Virus record (IMG/VR): IMGVR_UViG_3300032607_000379
Location: 1 to 64,000 of that record
DNA length: 64,000 nt
From: a virus
Direction: 5' to 3' (one strand)
A program made the translations under genes and the position numbers. Under the pieces are notes generated by a model. The model did no database searches. It was not told the origin of the DNA and saw only the letters and a list, made by a program, of their open reading frames with translations. This document shows, one piece after another, positions 20,912 to 30,531 of the stretch (the first letter of the stretch is position 1; every line of letters begins with the position of its first letter).

Positions 20912-21718
20912 ATGGCCATAACTCAGAGAAAATCAAATGCACTGGCGTTGCCTGATGATGTGGTGGCTATTCTTGCTGCACAAGATAAGCGAAAGAACTT
21001 TCCACCGGGGACTATGCAATCACTGATGACGCAGGAGATTGGTGGGCAGGAAAGTAAATACTTGAAGGACATTACGGCATATCACTATGCACCTAATGCC
21101 GAAGGTAAAAGGATTGCTGGGCAGACGGGTAAGGTATCTACCGCCTTTGGTCCTTTTGGTTTGTTGGACTCCACGTCCAAAGATCCCGGCTATGGGGTTA
21201 CTCCACTGGGTGACAGGTCAAGCTTTGCAGAGCAAGCCAGGTTCTCCGCTGATTATCTGGATGGGCGGTCTAAGGCGGCTGGCAGTCTGAATGCAGGCTT
21301 GGCAGGTTATGGTCAGGGTAAACCCTATTCCGATCAGGTAGTAGCACGGCGGGATAACACCCGCTTCCCTAATGCAGAGAAAGCCCCTGTCCCAGTAGCA
21401 CCTGTAGTCGCCGCTGCTGCGGCTACGCCGCAAGCGGCTCCAGTTGCCCCAGTAGTTGTTGCACAAGCTGACGCCCTGCCTGTTGCTGCTACTCCTGCTG
21501 TAGCCCAAGCTGACGCATGGCAGGAGTTCCTGGCTCGTTCCCGTGCGGCGGGCGCTCCTACCCCTGCTCCTGTTATGCCGCAGCAGTTTGCGTATCAGCC
21601 CATGCCTATTGCCGCCCCTGATTTCCTGAGCATGGTGAGCTACATGAACAAGGAACGTGCGCCAAGCCAAGGGTTCCAAGGCTTGCAGGGCTTCGGCGGC
21701 ATGGGTGCTGCGGTTTGA
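20912..21718 (+). CDS. Lytic transglycosylase-like lysozyme (endolysin or virion-associated)
   Basis: 268 aa. Residues about 30-150 look like an SLT-type fold: a QES box with the probable catalytic Glu (GGQESKYL), AFGPFGLLDST where the family has G-x-x-G-L-M-Q, then an F-x-x-x-Y-L helix and GLAGYGQGKPYSDQV. It would cleave the glycan strands of peptidoglycan. The C-terminal part (about 155-268) is Ala/Pro/Val-rich and low-complexity, probably a linker to a short tail. It may serve lysis (holin next door) or virion entry. Strong AAGGATATGT start context. Confidence 0.7.
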   Translation: MAITQRKSNALALPDDVVAILAAQDKRKNFPPGTMQSLMTQEIGGQESKYLKDITAYHYAPNAEGKRIAGQTGKVSTAFGPFGLLDSTSKDPGYGVTPLGDRSSFAEQARFSADYLDGRSKAAGSLNAGLAGYGQGKPYSDQVVARRDNTRFPNAEKAPVPVAPVVAAAAATPQAAPVAPVVVAQADALPVAATPAVAQADAWQEFLARSRAAGAPTPAPVMPQQFAYQPMPIAAPDFLSMVSYMNKERAPSQGFQGLQGFGGMGAAV

Positions 21719-23328
21719 TAAAGGATGCCGTCGCAGAAGCACTAGCACCGTGGAAGGTTGAGGATTACCTCAACGGCACAGACTATGCGGTGGACCCGAA
21801 GTACGTACCCAGTGAGTTTGCGCTGGAGTTTGTGACCTTCATCAAGCTGGTCAACGGCCAGCAAGGCGAAGAGCATAAGACGCCACTGGTGCATTACCGA
21901 ATGCTGGACACGCTGACCGAGGGTGGCAGGCGTGTGGTGAACCTGTGCCACCGAGGTATCGCCAAGACTACCGTCATGGGCGAGTACCTGTTCCTGTACA
22001 TCGCAGTCTACGGGGAGATCCCTGGCTTTGGCCGGATTGACTTGGCTCTGTATGTATCTGACTCCATTGAAAACGGTGTCAAGAACATGCGCAAGAACTT
22101 GGAGTTCCGGCACGATAACTCCGAGTTCCTGAAGGAGTACATCCCTGAGATCCGCTTCACGGACATCCGCTGGGAGTTCAAGAACGCTGACGGCAAGGTG
22201 TTCATTGTCAAAGGCTACGGAGCCAAGACAGGTGTGCGGGGAGCCAAGGAGATGGGCAAGCGCCCCCAGTTGGCAGTGCTGGATGACTTGATCAGCGACG
22301 AGGACGCCCGCTCTGTAACAGTGGTGTCTGCCGTGGAAGACACGGTCTACAAGGCGGTGAACTACGCACTGCACCCAACCAAGAACATGATCATCTGGTC
22401 AGGGACTCCCTTCAATGCGAAGGATCCTTTGTACAAAGCGGTGGAGTCTGGCGCTTGGAGCGTCAACGTGTTCCCTGTATGCGAGGTCTACCCCTGCACG
22501 AAAGAAGCATTCCGGGGCAGCTGGCCTGACCGCTTCACGTTTGAGTACGTCAAAGAGCAATACGACACTGCCATCAAGTCTGGGAAGGTGGAAACCTTTA
22601 ACCAGGAGCTGATGCTTCGAATCATGAGCGAAGAAGACCGAATGATTCAGGACGGGGATATCGGCTGGTACAAGCTCGATGCGGTCATCCGCAACAAGTC
22701 CCGGTTTAACTTCTATATCACCACTGACTTTGCTACGTCTGAGAAGGACAAGGCAGATTATTCTTTTATATCAGTCTGGGCTTACAACAATGTAGGAGAC
22801 TGGTTATGGGTAGACGGTGTTTGCAAACGACAACTAATGGACAAAAACATTGATGACTTATTCCGTCTTGCACAAAACTACAAGCCGCAGTCTGTGGGTA
22901 TTGAAGTTACTGGTCAGCAGGGTGGGTTCATCCAGTGGATCCAAGGACAGATGCTTGAACGGAATATTTACTTCCCTCTTGCTAGCGAAGGAAATGATAC
23001 CAAGCCAGGGATCCGACCCAATACTAACAAGATGGTCCGTTTTAACACCGTGGTTCCTTTGTTCAAAGCACGAAAGATATTCTTTCCATTAGAAAGAAAG
23101 ACCGAAGCTACAATTGCTGAAGCTGTAAATGAATTAAGCTTGGTATCTGTTTCTGGTTTCAGAAGCAAGCACGATGACTTTCTGGATACTGTTTCTATGC
23201 TGTCTGCACTGACGCCGTGGAAACCCTCTGAAGAAGCGCCGTTAGTTACCTCTGGCAAATCAGACGGTATGTGGGATCTTGATGTCCAAGATGACAGCAT
23301 GGATCGCATTGCCTCGTATATTGTTTAA
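21715..23328 (+). CDS. Terminase large subunit (N4 gp68-type)
   Basis: 537 aa from a TTG overlapping the stop of the upstream gene (TTGA); no earlier start is in frame. The ATPase has CHRGIAKTTVM (Walker A type) at about 65-75 and LAVLDDLISDED (Walker B) at about 180. The C-terminal RNase H-like nuclease has TTDFATSEKDKADYS (first Asp) at about 342 and SKHDDFLDTVSML (acidic pair) near 490. It powers packaging and cuts the DNA. The gene is packed 9 bp from the next. Confidence 0.93.
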   Translation: MIKDAVAEALAPWKVEDYLNGTDYAVDPKYVPSEFALEFVTFIKLVNGQQGEEHKTPLVHYRMLDTLTEGGRRVVNLCHRGIAKTTVMGEYLFLYIAVYGEIPGFGRIDLALYVSDSIENGVKNMRKNLEFRHDNSEFLKEYIPEIRFTDIRWEFKNADGKVFIVKGYGAKTGVRGAKEMGKRPQLAVLDDLISDEDARSVTVVSAVEDTVYKAVNYALHPTKNMIIWSGTPFNAKDPLYKAVESGAWSVNVFPVCEVYPCTKEAFRGSWPDRFTFEYVKEQYDTAIKSGKVETFNQELMLRIMSEEDRMIQDGDIGWYKLDAVIRNKSRFNFYITTDFATSEKDKADYSFISVWAYNNVGDWLWVDGVCKRQLMDKNIDDLFRLAQNYKPQSVGIEVTGQQGGFIQWIQGQMLERNIYFPLASEGNDTKPGIRPNTNKMVRFNTVVPLFKARKIFFPLERKTEATIAEAVNELSLVSVSGFRSKHDDFLDTVSMLSALTPWKPSEEAPLVTSGKSDGMWDLDVQDDSMDRIASYIV

Positions 23329-23337
23329 GGACTAGAC

Positions 23338-24078
23338 ATGACGCTTCAAGAAGTATTCGATCAATTGACCTATGGCGAGCTGAGCCAACTCAATATTGGT
23401 GGCGCTGGTGCTGGGATTATTAATAGAACCAACTACGTTCGCGTGCTGTCGCACGTTAGCCTTGGGCTAACTTCGATTTACAAACGGTTTGCCTTGAAGG
23501 AAGGCCGTGTAACGCTACAGCTGACGCCGACTATCAGCACTTACTCGCTGAACAGCAAGTTTGCCGTCAGCAACCGCCTTTCGCGGGAGCCAATTAAGTA
23601 CTTGCTGGACAGCGCCATGCTGCCGTTCCAAGACGATGTGCTCAAAGTTGAACAGGTGCTCACAGACTTGGGACTGGAGCTGTCACTCAACGACAAATCT
23701 GACCCGCATTCGGTCATGACCCCGGCAGCGACCACGCTGCGCGTACCTTTTTCGGTGGTACTGCGTGCCATGGATCTACCCGAGCAGCTTAAAACTGGAA
23801 CGCTGGAAGTGGTGTATCGAGCTAACCATTTCAAGATTGATCCAGATGACTTTGAGCCTGATGTGCTTCAGCTGGAATTGCCTGACGCTTATCAAGAAGC
23901 GCTCTTGTACTTTGTCGCCAGCCGGGTGAACAACCCCATTGGCTTGACGAATGAGTTCAATGCAGCCAACAACTACGCTGCTAAGTACGAGCAAGCCTGC
24001 CAGCAGCTTGAGCTGCAGAACCTGCAAGTCGATCAGGGCAGCGAAGGCAGCAAGTTGTATGACCGAGGCTGGGTTTAA
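23338..24078 (+). CDS. Virion/tail protein in N4 gp67 position
   Basis: 246 aa, SD AAGGAC. Beta-rich with a helical end; YGELSQLNIGGAGAGIINRT near the start. It stands between the terminase and a cluster of tiny proteins, where N4 carries the tail component gp67. Assignment rests on position; no motif was recognised. Confidence 0.6.
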   Translation: MTLQEVFDQLTYGELSQLNIGGAGAGIINRTNYVRVLSHVSLGLTSIYKRFALKEGRVTLQLTPTISTYSLNSKFAVSNRLSREPIKYLLDSAMLPFQDDVLKVEQVLTDLGLELSLNDKSDPHSVMTPAATTLRVPFSVVLRAMDLPEQLKTGTLEVVYRANHFKIDPDDFEPDVLQLELPDAYQEALLYFVASRVNNPIGLTNEFNAANNYAAKYEQACQQLELQNLQVDQGSEGSKLYDRGWV

Positions 24079-24089
24079 AGGAAACACAC

Positions 24090-24272
24090 ATGGCAACCAA
24101 ACCTAAATCGACAGTTAATGCAGCGGGTAACTACACCAAGCCAACCATGCGCAAGACGCTGTTTGAAAACATCAAGGCCGGAACTAAAGGCGGTGATCCT
24201 GGCGAATGGAGCGCACGTAAGGCGCAGTTGCTGGCCGTGCAATACAAAGCAAAAGGCGGAGGATATAAATAA
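24090..24272 (+). CDS. Small basic conserved phage protein
   Basis: 60 aa (MATKPKSTVNAAGNYTKPTM ... GGDPGEWSARKAQLLAVQYK). The pattern K-S-x-V-N-x-A-G-N-Y-T-K-P and G-x-W-S-A-R-K-A-Q-x-L-A is shared by a widespread small phage family of unknown role. Very basic, so it may bind DNA in the head. It overlaps the next gene by one base (TAATG). Confidence 0.75.
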   Translation: MATKPKSTVNAAGNYTKPTMRKTLFENIKAGTKGGDPGEWSARKAQLLAVQYKAKGGGYK

Positions 24273-24502
24273 TGAAAGCTCCACAACAATCGCTGAAAAG
24301 CTGGGGCGACCAGAAATGGCGCACTAGTGACGGCACGCCATCAGATGGCAAGAAGCGTTACTTGCCTGACGCTGCGTGGAGTGCGCTGAGTCCTGCAGAA
24401 AAAGCAGCGACTAACCGGGGCAAAGCCCAAGGTAATCGCAGTGGCAAGCAGTTTGTAGCGCAGCCTGCCAAGGTTGCCGCCAAGACATCCAAGTTTCGTT
24501 AA
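24272..24502 (+). CDS. Small basic conserved phage protein (DUF5872-like)
   Basis: 76 aa. S-L-K-S-W-x-x-Q-K-W-R-T-S-D-G-x-P-S and KRYLPDAAWSALSPAEKAAT match a common family often annotated DUF5872 (name given with caution). Lys/Arg-rich C-terminus. Coupled to the gene before it. Likely a DNA-binding or head-associated protein; function not established. Confidence 0.7.
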   Translation: MKAPQQSLKSWGDQKWRTSDGTPSDGKKRYLPDAAWSALSPAEKAATNRGKAQGNRSGKQFVAQPAKVAAKTSKFR

Positions 24503-24529
24503 CTTCAATTGACCATCAGGAGTATTGCT

Positions 24530-24628
24530 ATGTATGACAAAAAAATGGCCCCCATGAAACCAGCTGCTAAGAAGCCACCTGCTAAAAGCAAAATGCCTAG
24601 CAAGACTCCGGCTAAAAAAGGCATGTAA
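24530..24628 (+). CDS. 32-aa lysine-rich peptide
   Basis: MYDKKMAPMKPAAKKPPAKS then KMPSKTPAKKGM. CAGGAG stands 7 nt before the ATG, and the stop is adjacent to the next start. Almost entirely Lys, Pro, Ala and Met, like histone-tail or DNA-condensing peptides. Small, but ribosome site and packing support it. Confidence 0.6.
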   Translation: MYDKKMAPMKPAAKKPPAKSKMPSKTPAKKGM

Positions 24629-24892
24629 GTGGCTACCAAAGACTCGCGTCTTGTTAATGCAGGGGTGGCTGGCTTTAATCAGCCCAAAGCTACGCCCAGT
24701 CACCCGACTAAAAGCCATGTAGTAGTGGCTAAGTCTGGCGACCAGATCAAGACCATCCGCTTTGGGCAGCAAGGCGTCAAGGGATCGCCCGATGGATCGG
24801 CACGTAACGAGGCTTTCAAAGCCCGACACGCCCAAGACATTGCAAAAGGCAAGCTCAGTGCTGCGTACTGGGCCAACAAAGTTAAATGGTAA
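24629..24892 (+). CDS. Small conserved phage protein
   Basis: 87 aa from a GTG directly after the previous stop. It contains RLVNAGVAGFNQPKATPSHP, TKSHVVVAK, IKTIRFGQQGV, and a C-terminal FKARHAQDIAKGKLSAAYWA with NKVKW. This is a highly characteristic small family found near structural genes of many podoviruses and large phages; function unknown. Confidence 0.8.
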   Translation: MATKDSRLVNAGVAGFNQPKATPSHPTKSHVVVAKSGDQIKTIRFGQQGVKGSPDGSARNEAFKARHAQDIAKGKLSAAYWANKVKW

Positions 24893-24916
24893 TTCCTAAT
24901 CGGAGCATGACCACCT

Positions 24917-27079
24917 ATGAATGAAGTCAACAAGTCCTCAGACGTGGGTGTCAAGCCTCTGACCGAGTGGAAAAAAGAGCCTACGGTACTTGATTTGAAG
25001 CAAGACCTTCAGGACGCTACCCCCATACACGACAACCAGGTCATCAAGATCAATGAGTGGCTGGACAACCTGAACATCACTGGCAAAGCCAAGGTGTCTA
25101 CAGGCAAGGGCAACTCCAGCATCGTGCCCAAGCTCATCCGAAAACAAGCCGAGTGGCGGTACGCCTCTTTGAGCGAGCCATTCCTGAGCACGGACGATGT
25201 ATTCAACGTCAAGCCCGTGACCGCTGAAGATCGCAAAGCCGCCCAGCAAAACCAATTGGTTCTGAACCACCAGCTCAACAACCACATCGACAAGACCAAG
25301 TTCATAGACGAGTACATTCGTGCTGCTGTCGATGAAGGCACAGTCATTGTGCGGGTAGGTTGGCACTTTGAAGAAGAGGAAATAGAAGTCACCGTGCCAG
25401 ATGTGCAGTTTCAGGTAAATCCGGAAATGGGTCCGCTGCATGAGCAGCTGCACAACCTGATGCAAAGCTCGCCCAGCGAGTACGCCACCAATGTGCCGGA
25501 TGAACTCAAAGAAGCCCATGACCTGACGATGGAGCAAGGCCAGCCCGTTGAGCCAGTGATTGTTGGGGACAAGCAAGTCAAACAGATGCGTACGGTCAAG
25601 AACCGCCCAACGCTTGAAGTGTGTGACTACCGCAACGTGATCATTGACCCGACTTGCAATGGCGACATCAGCAAGGCCAAGTTCCTTGGCTTTACGTTTG
25701 AGTCTTCCTTGGCTGAACTCAAGACCGATGGAAAGAAGTACCAAAACTTGGACCGCATCAATGTGGAATCCAACTCAATTTTGGGAACTCCTGACTACAA
25801 CGCAATCGGTGACACGCAGACGTTTAACTTCTCAGACGAGCCGCGCAAAAAGTTTGTGGTGCAAGAGTACTGGGGCTACCGGGACATTGATGGCTCAGGC
25901 TTGATCAAGCCAATTGTTGCCGCCTGGGTAGGCGACACCATGATCCGTCTGGAGGACAACCCGTTCCCAGACAAAGAGATTCCCTTTGTAGTCGAGCAGT
26001 ACCTGCCCGTGCGCAAGTCCAACTATGGTGAGCCAGACGGCGCATTGTTGGAGGATAACCAGCGGGTTATCGGTGCAGTAACGCGGGGCATGATTGACGT
26101 AATGGGCAAGTCAGCCAATGGCCAGACAGGTATCCGCAAAGACATGTTGGACACCACCAACCGCAGGAAGTTTGACAAGGGCTTGGACTATGAGTTCAAC
26201 GCCAACGTCGATCCCCGCCAAGGTGTGTACATGCACACTTACCCAGAGATCCCGCAGTCTGCTCAGTTCATGCTGCAGTTGCAGAACATGGAAGCGGAAT
26301 CCCTGACGGGGGTTAAAGCCTACTCGCAGGGCGTGACAGGTATGGGTCTGGGCGATGTAGCCGCAGGCGTGCGCGGGGCATTGGACGCAGCTTCCAAGCG
26401 TGAGCTTGGGATCCTTCGGCGCTTGTCCAGCGGCATCATCAAGATTGGCCGAAAGATCATCAGCATGAACGCTGAGTTCCTTTCTGACGAAGAAGTGGTG
26501 CGCGTGACCAATGAAGAATTTGTCACGGTACGCAAAGACGATCTGCCGGGCAAGTTTGATTTGCGGCTGTCTATTTCCACGGCGGAAGAAGACAACAACA
26601 AAGCCGAACAACTGGCTTTCATGCTGCAGACCACAGGCAACAACATGGACGGCGAGCTACGCAACATGATTCTGTCTGATATTGCGCGTCTGAGAAAGAT
26701 GCCTGATCTGGCCAAGAAGATTGAGACATTCCAGCCTCAGCCAAATGAACTGGCTCAGCGTAAAGCTGAGTTGGAAGTACAGCTGTTGGAAGCACAGTTG
26801 GAAAACGAACGTGCTCAAGCAATGGAACGTCAATCAGGTGCTCAGTTGGACATGGCTAAAGCAGGTACTGAGCAGGCTAAGCAGCAGTATCTCAAGTCAG
26901 ATACTGATTTGAAGAACCTGGACTTTGTTGAACAGGAGTCCGGCGTTAAACAAGAGCGGTCCAAGGAACTTCATGGTGAACAGGCCCGTAGCCAAGCCAA
27001 ACTAAAGATGATGGACCGCAACTTTGTTAATGAAGATCGCAACTCTGATTTGTTAAAAGAGTACTTACGCCAGAGATAA
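24917..27079 (+). CDS. Portal protein (N4 gp59-type)
   Basis: 720 aa. Large protein between terminase and capsid genes, with KWRKQAEWRYASLSEPF-like N-terminal order (LIRKQAEWRYASLSEPFLST at about 75-95), a long central core and an extended C-terminal coiled coil rich in Glu, Gln and Lys (about 610-720). This layout fits the portal barrel seen in N4-like phages. It forms the dodecameric DNA channel at the capsid vertex. A GGAG is 12 nt from the ATG; a six-codon frame starting earlier is out of phase. Confidence 0.88.
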   Translation: MNEVNKSSDVGVKPLTEWKKEPTVLDLKQDLQDATPIHDNQVIKINEWLDNLNITGKAKVSTGKGNSSIVPKLIRKQAEWRYASLSEPFLSTDDVFNVKPVTAEDRKAAQQNQLVLNHQLNNHIDKTKFIDEYIRAAVDEGTVIVRVGWHFEEEEIEVTVPDVQFQVNPEMGPLHEQLHNLMQSSPSEYATNVPDELKEAHDLTMEQGQPVEPVIVGDKQVKQMRTVKNRPTLEVCDYRNVIIDPTCNGDISKAKFLGFTFESSLAELKTDGKKYQNLDRINVESNSILGTPDYNAIGDTQTFNFSDEPRKKFVVQEYWGYRDIDGSGLIKPIVAAWVGDTMIRLEDNPFPDKEIPFVVEQYLPVRKSNYGEPDGALLEDNQRVIGAVTRGMIDVMGKSANGQTGIRKDMLDTTNRRKFDKGLDYEFNANVDPRQGVYMHTYPEIPQSAQFMLQLQNMEAESLTGVKAYSQGVTGMGLGDVAAGVRGALDAASKRELGILRRLSSGIIKIGRKIISMNAEFLSDEEVVRVTNEEFVTVRKDDLPGKFDLRLSISTAEEDNNKAEQLAFMLQTTGNNMDGELRNMILSDIARLRKMPDLAKKIETFQPQPNELAQRKAELEVQLLEAQLENERAQAMERQSGAQLDMAKAGTEQAKQQYLKSDTDLKNLDFVEQESGVKQERSKELHGEQARSQAKLKMMDRNFVNEDRNSDLLKEYLRQR

Positions 27080-27161
27080 TATTAATTTGCTATATAGTAC
27101 GGGACGTTTAAGGTATTAATTTTTAAACGCCTCTATTAACTTTCAAAGCACTGGTAGACCA

Positions 27162-27503
27162 ATGAGTACTGAAACAATCCAAGAGATTGAGCAAAACATC
27201 AAACAAGCCAAAAGCTTGGTTGAATTTGGAGATGCCTTGGAGCGCCTAAAAGGCAACAAGGATTTCAAGAAAGTAATTGTTGAAGGTTTCTTTGAGAAAG
27301 AAGCCATCCGACTGGTTCACTTAAAAGCGGACCGGAATATGCAAAGCGGCGATATTCAAAAATCAATCATCACCCAAATGGATGCTGTAGGCGTACTGAG
27401 CCAGTACTTCAACACAATCCTTATTCAAGCGAATCAGGCTAGCAAATCAATTGCTGCTGATGAAGAAGCCCGTGATGAACTGCTTGCAGAGGAACTTCAA
27501 TAA
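27162..27503 (+). CDS. Hypothetical virion-region protein in N4 gp58 position
   Basis: 113 aa, helical throughout (EIEQNIKQAKSLVEFGDALE), acidic C-terminus. The 82 bp before it contain an inverted repeat CGTTTAA/TTAAACG. It overlaps the next gene by one base (TAATG). Function unknown; helper or head-completion role is possible from its location between portal and scaffold-like genes. Confidence 0.65.
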   Translation: MSTETIQEIEQNIKQAKSLVEFGDALERLKGNKDFKKVIVEGFFEKEAIRLVHLKADRNMQSGDIQKSIITQMDAVGVLSQYFNTILIQANQASKSIAADEEARDELLAEELQ

Positions 27504-28657
27504 TGTCAGATACCGTAGTCGATACCCCAGTTAATGAATCCGCTGCCGTTGAGCAGACGAATTACCTCAGCATGTCTGACGCTGAAATCATGGCAGGAGG
27601 TGTGCTGTCCGCTCCTGCTTCTACTGCCCAAGCAGATGACGAAGAAGACAGCAACGAAGATGCTGATGATGCAGGTGAAACAGCACAGGCTGCTGGTCCC
27701 TTTACAAACAATGACGAAGACCAAGACGATGCAGCTGACGAAGGAGCCGGAACGGCGACGAACGAAGCTGCAGAGTCGGCAGACACCAAAGCTCCTGAAG
27801 CTGAGCAAGAGCCAGAAGTCAAGATTGACTATGAAGCCGAATACAAGCGGCTGACCGCACCCTTCAAGGCTAATGGCCGGGAGATTCAGGTCAAGTCTGC
27901 CGAGGATGCAATTGCGCTCATGCAGATGGGTGCGAACTACAACAAGAAGATGGCGGCATTGAAGCCGAATCTGAAAATCATGAAGCTGTTGGAAAACAAC
28001 AACTTGATGAACGAGGAAAAGCTCAGCTTTTTGATTGACCTGGATAAAAAAAATCCAGCCGCAATCAACAAGCTAGTTAAGGAAAGCGGCATTGATCCTA
28101 TGGATCTTGACGCTGAGAAAGCAGGCGAGTACAGACCGAAAATTCACGCTGTTGATGACCGAGAGATTGATCTGGATACGGTTCTTGATGAAATTCAAGA
28201 TACTCCAACGTATGCCCGGACATTGGACGTTGTCAGTCAGAAGTGGGACGGTGCAAGCAAACAGGTTATTTCGCAGACACCACAACTGTTGAAAGTCATT
28301 AACGCCCACATGGAGTCGGGCATCTATGACTTGATCAGTAAAGAGGTTGAAAGCGAACGCGTGTTTGGTCGCTTAAATGGTTTGTCTGATATTGAAGCTT
28401 ACCGGCAAGTAGGTGATGCGATCCAGGCGCGAAGTGGGTTTGATCATTTGGGCCAAGCCCAAAAGAAACCACAAGCTTCTGCCCCAGTGATCGTGGAACC
28501 TAAACCGAAGAAAGCCGAAGATGACAGGCTCAAGGAAAAAAGGCGAGCTGCAAGCTCCACTAAACCTGTATCTCCTACGGCAACTACCAAGGACTTCAAT
28601 CCATTGGCTTTGTCGGACGAGGAATTCAGCAAACTTGCTGATAACAGGTTCCGTTAA
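27503..28657 (+). CDS. Acidic scaffold-like protein (N4 gp57 position)
   Basis: 384 aa. The first ~110 residues are a very acidic, Ala-rich disordered arm (Asp/Glu runs), followed by a helical region and a basic Lys/Arg/Pro-rich C-terminus. Directly upstream of the capsid gene, this composition and order are typical of scaffolding proteins that chaperone capsid assembly. N4 gp57 has been labelled tape measure in databases, so that name may appear; the sequence favours scaffold. Confidence 0.7.
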   Translation: MSDTVVDTPVNESAAVEQTNYLSMSDAEIMAGGVLSAPASTAQADDEEDSNEDADDAGETAQAAGPFTNNDEDQDDAADEGAGTATNEAAESADTKAPEAEQEPEVKIDYEAEYKRLTAPFKANGREIQVKSAEDAIALMQMGANYNKKMAALKPNLKIMKLLENNNLMNEEKLSFLIDLDKKNPAAINKLVKESGIDPMDLDAEKAGEYRPKIHAVDDREIDLDTVLDEIQDTPTYARTLDVVSQKWDGASKQVISQTPQLLKVINAHMESGIYDLISKEVESERVFGRLNGLSDIEAYRQVGDAIQARSGFDHLGQAQKKPQASAPVIVEPKPKKAEDDRLKEKRRAASSTKPVSPTATTKDFNPLALSDEEFSKLADNRFR

Positions 28658-28680
28658 TTTTAATTATCAAGGAACTGACA

Positions 28681-29847
28681 ATGTCTATTCAATATAAGTC
28701 GCCCCCCGCCGTCGCTTCCAGCGTCGGTCCGCAAATCACCAATGAGTTCTATCAGAAGAAAGCTCTGATCGAAGCTCAAAAAGAGCAGTACTTCAGCCAG
28801 CTGGCCGATGTGACCTCTATGCCCAAGAATCTGGGCAAGAAAATCAAGCGTTACCACTACCTGCCGCTGCTCGATGACGACAACATCAATGACCAGGGTA
28901 TCGACGCTGCAGGCGTGACCAGTGCTGGCGGCAATCTGTATGGTTCGTCCAAAGACATCGGCACGATCACGGGCAAACTGCCTGTGCTGTCCGAGTCGGG
29001 TGGCCGCGTCAACCGTGTTGGCTTCAAGCGTAAGGAAATTGAAGGCACGCTGGAAAAGTTTGGCTTTTTTGACGAATACACCCAGGAATCGCTGGACTTT
29101 GATACGGACGCTGAGTTGATGATGCACATCAACCGCGAAATGATCATGGGCGCCAACGAGATGACCGAAGACGCGCTGCAAATTGACCTGATCAGCGCTG
29201 CTGGCGTGATCAAGTACGCAGGCAACGCTACGTCTAACGTCACCATGGGCGCTGATGCCTTGGTTAGCTACCGCGACTTGATGCAGCTGTCTATTGATCT
29301 GGATAACAACCGCACTCCAAAGCACACCAAGGTGATCAATGGCTCGCGCATGGTTGATACCCGTGTCCTGCCTGCAGCCCGTGTGGCCTACATCGGTACT
29401 GAGTTGCTGCCAACCTTCAAAGCCATGAAGGATCTGCATAACAACCCAGCTTTTATCGCTGTTGAGCAGTACGCCGCTGGTGGTGAGACGCTGCGCGGTG
29501 AAGCCGGTGCTGTGGACCAGTTCCGTCTGGTGGTTGTCCCTGAGATGGTCAAGTTTGCTGGCGCTGGTGCTGATGCGTCTGCCGATTCTGCCAACTACGA
29601 GACGAGCAACAAGTTCGACGTGTTCCCAATCCTGGTTGTTGGCGATGAATCCTTCACGACTGTTGGTTTCCAGACCGATGGCAAGACCGTGAAGTTCAAG
29701 ATCACCCACAAGATGCCGGGTGAAGCAACTGCTGACCGTAACGATCCATATGGTGAGACGGGCTTTATGTCGATCAAGTGGTACTACGGCTTTATGGCTC
29801 TGCGTCCTGAGCGTATTGCTCTGATCAAGACGGTTGCCCGTCTGTAA
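28681..29847 (+). CDS. Major capsid protein (N4 gp56 family)
   Basis: 388 aa, [29 protein letters not shown] with I-D-A-A-G following (about 58-85) is the hallmark of the N4 gp56 capsid family (HK97 fold). Length is close to N4's protein. Codon use is strongly biased to GC-ending codons compared with its neighbours, consistent with high expression. A terminator follows immediately. Confidence 0.95.
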   Translation: MSIQYKSPPAVASSVGPQITNEFYQKKALIEAQKEQYFSQLADVTSMPKNLGKKIKRYHYLPLLDDDNINDQGIDAAGVTSAGGNLYGSSKDIGTITGKLPVLSESGGRVNRVGFKRKEIEGTLEKFGFFDEYTQESLDFDTDAELMMHINREMIMGANEMTEDALQIDLISAAGVIKYAGNATSNVTMGADALVSYRDLMQLSIDLDNNRTPKHTKVINGSRMVDTRVLPAARVAYIGTELLPTFKAMKDLHNNPAFIAVEQYAAGGETLRGEAGAVDQFRLVVVPEMVKFAGAGADASADSANYETSNKFDVFPILVVGDESFTTVGFQTDGKTVKFKITHKMPGEATADRNDPYGETGFMSIKWYYGFMALRPERIALIKTVARL

Positions 29848-29858
29848 GTAGGTGAGTT

Positions 29859-29892
29859 AAGGGAGTGGGCCACAAGCTCGCTCCCTTTTTTT
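29859..29892 (+). terminator. Rho-independent terminator after the capsid gene
   Basis: AAGGGAG with inner GGGC, loop CACAA, GCTC, CTCCCTT and seven T in total. Placed right behind the capsid gene, it can reduce expression of the genes beyond. Confidence 0.92.
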
Positions 29893-29927
29893 CTGAGTAT
29901 TTGTTTATCCCCTATTGAGGAATCGCA

Positions 29928-30506
29928 ATGTCTGATATCGACAACGACCAACCACTTGTGCAAGACGAGCTAGCCACCTTGAAGGCGCGTGCCGACATGC
30001 TGGGCGTCACCTACCACCCTGCCATTGGTCTGGAAAAACTCAAAACTAAAGTAGCTGCTGCCTTGAGCGGCGAGCAAGAACAAGCAGCAGCTGAAGCCAA
30101 GCCCGAATTGGCAGCAGCTGCAGAAGTTCCAGAGACAGAAGGTGCAAAGCGCCTGCGTCTGAAGCGCAAAGCTAACGAGTTGGTGCGTATTCGGGTGTCC
30201 TGCATGAATCCCGCCAAGGCTGAGTGGGAAGGCGAGATCTTTACCTGCGGCAATTCACTGGTGGGTTCGGTCAAGAAGTTTGTCCCTTTCAACACTGAAG
30301 ACGGCTGGCATGTACCGCGCATCATTTATGAACAAATGCGCGAGCGCCAGTGCCAGATCTTTGTGGCTGTGCGTGACTCACGCGGCAACACCTCCCGCAA
30401 GGGCAAGCTCATCAAGGAATTTGCCATTGAAGTACTTGCTCCGTTGACGGCAGAAGAGCTTCATGACTTGGCTCAGCGCCAAGCCATCAGCAAATCCATC
30501 GACTGA
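29928..30506 (+). CDS. Virion protein in N4 gp55 position, with LEM/HeH-like start
   Basis: 192 aa, SD GAGGAA. Residues about 12-48 (ELATLKARADMLGVTYHPAI, then a helix) resemble the short HeH/LEM helix-extension-helix fold found at the ends of phage structural proteins. The second half (KANELVRIRVSCMNPAKAEW, WEGEIFTCGN) is a compact beta domain. Position follows gp55 of N4. Possibly head-tail joining; not proven. Confidence 0.65.
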   Translation: MSDIDNDQPLVQDELATLKARADMLGVTYHPAIGLEKLKTKVAAALSGEQEQAAAEAKPELAAAAEVPETEGAKRLRLKRKANELVRIRVSCMNPAKAEWEGEIFTCGNSLVGSVKKFVPFNTEDGWHVPRIIYEQMRERQCQIFVAVRDSRGNTSRKGKLIKEFAIEVLAPLTAEELHDLAQRQAISKSID

Positions 30507-30531
30507 TTGACCACCTAGCCCGGATAGACCT

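Noticed and set aside
21742-22374. 210-aa minus-strand ORF opposite the large terminase gene.
   Set aside because: Antisense shadow of a well supported terminase with clear motifs on the plus strand.
28660-29709. Long minus-strand ORF (349 aa) opposite the capsid gene.
   Set aside because: It is a shadow of the biased codon use of the capsid gene, with no ribosome site and no recognisable domain.
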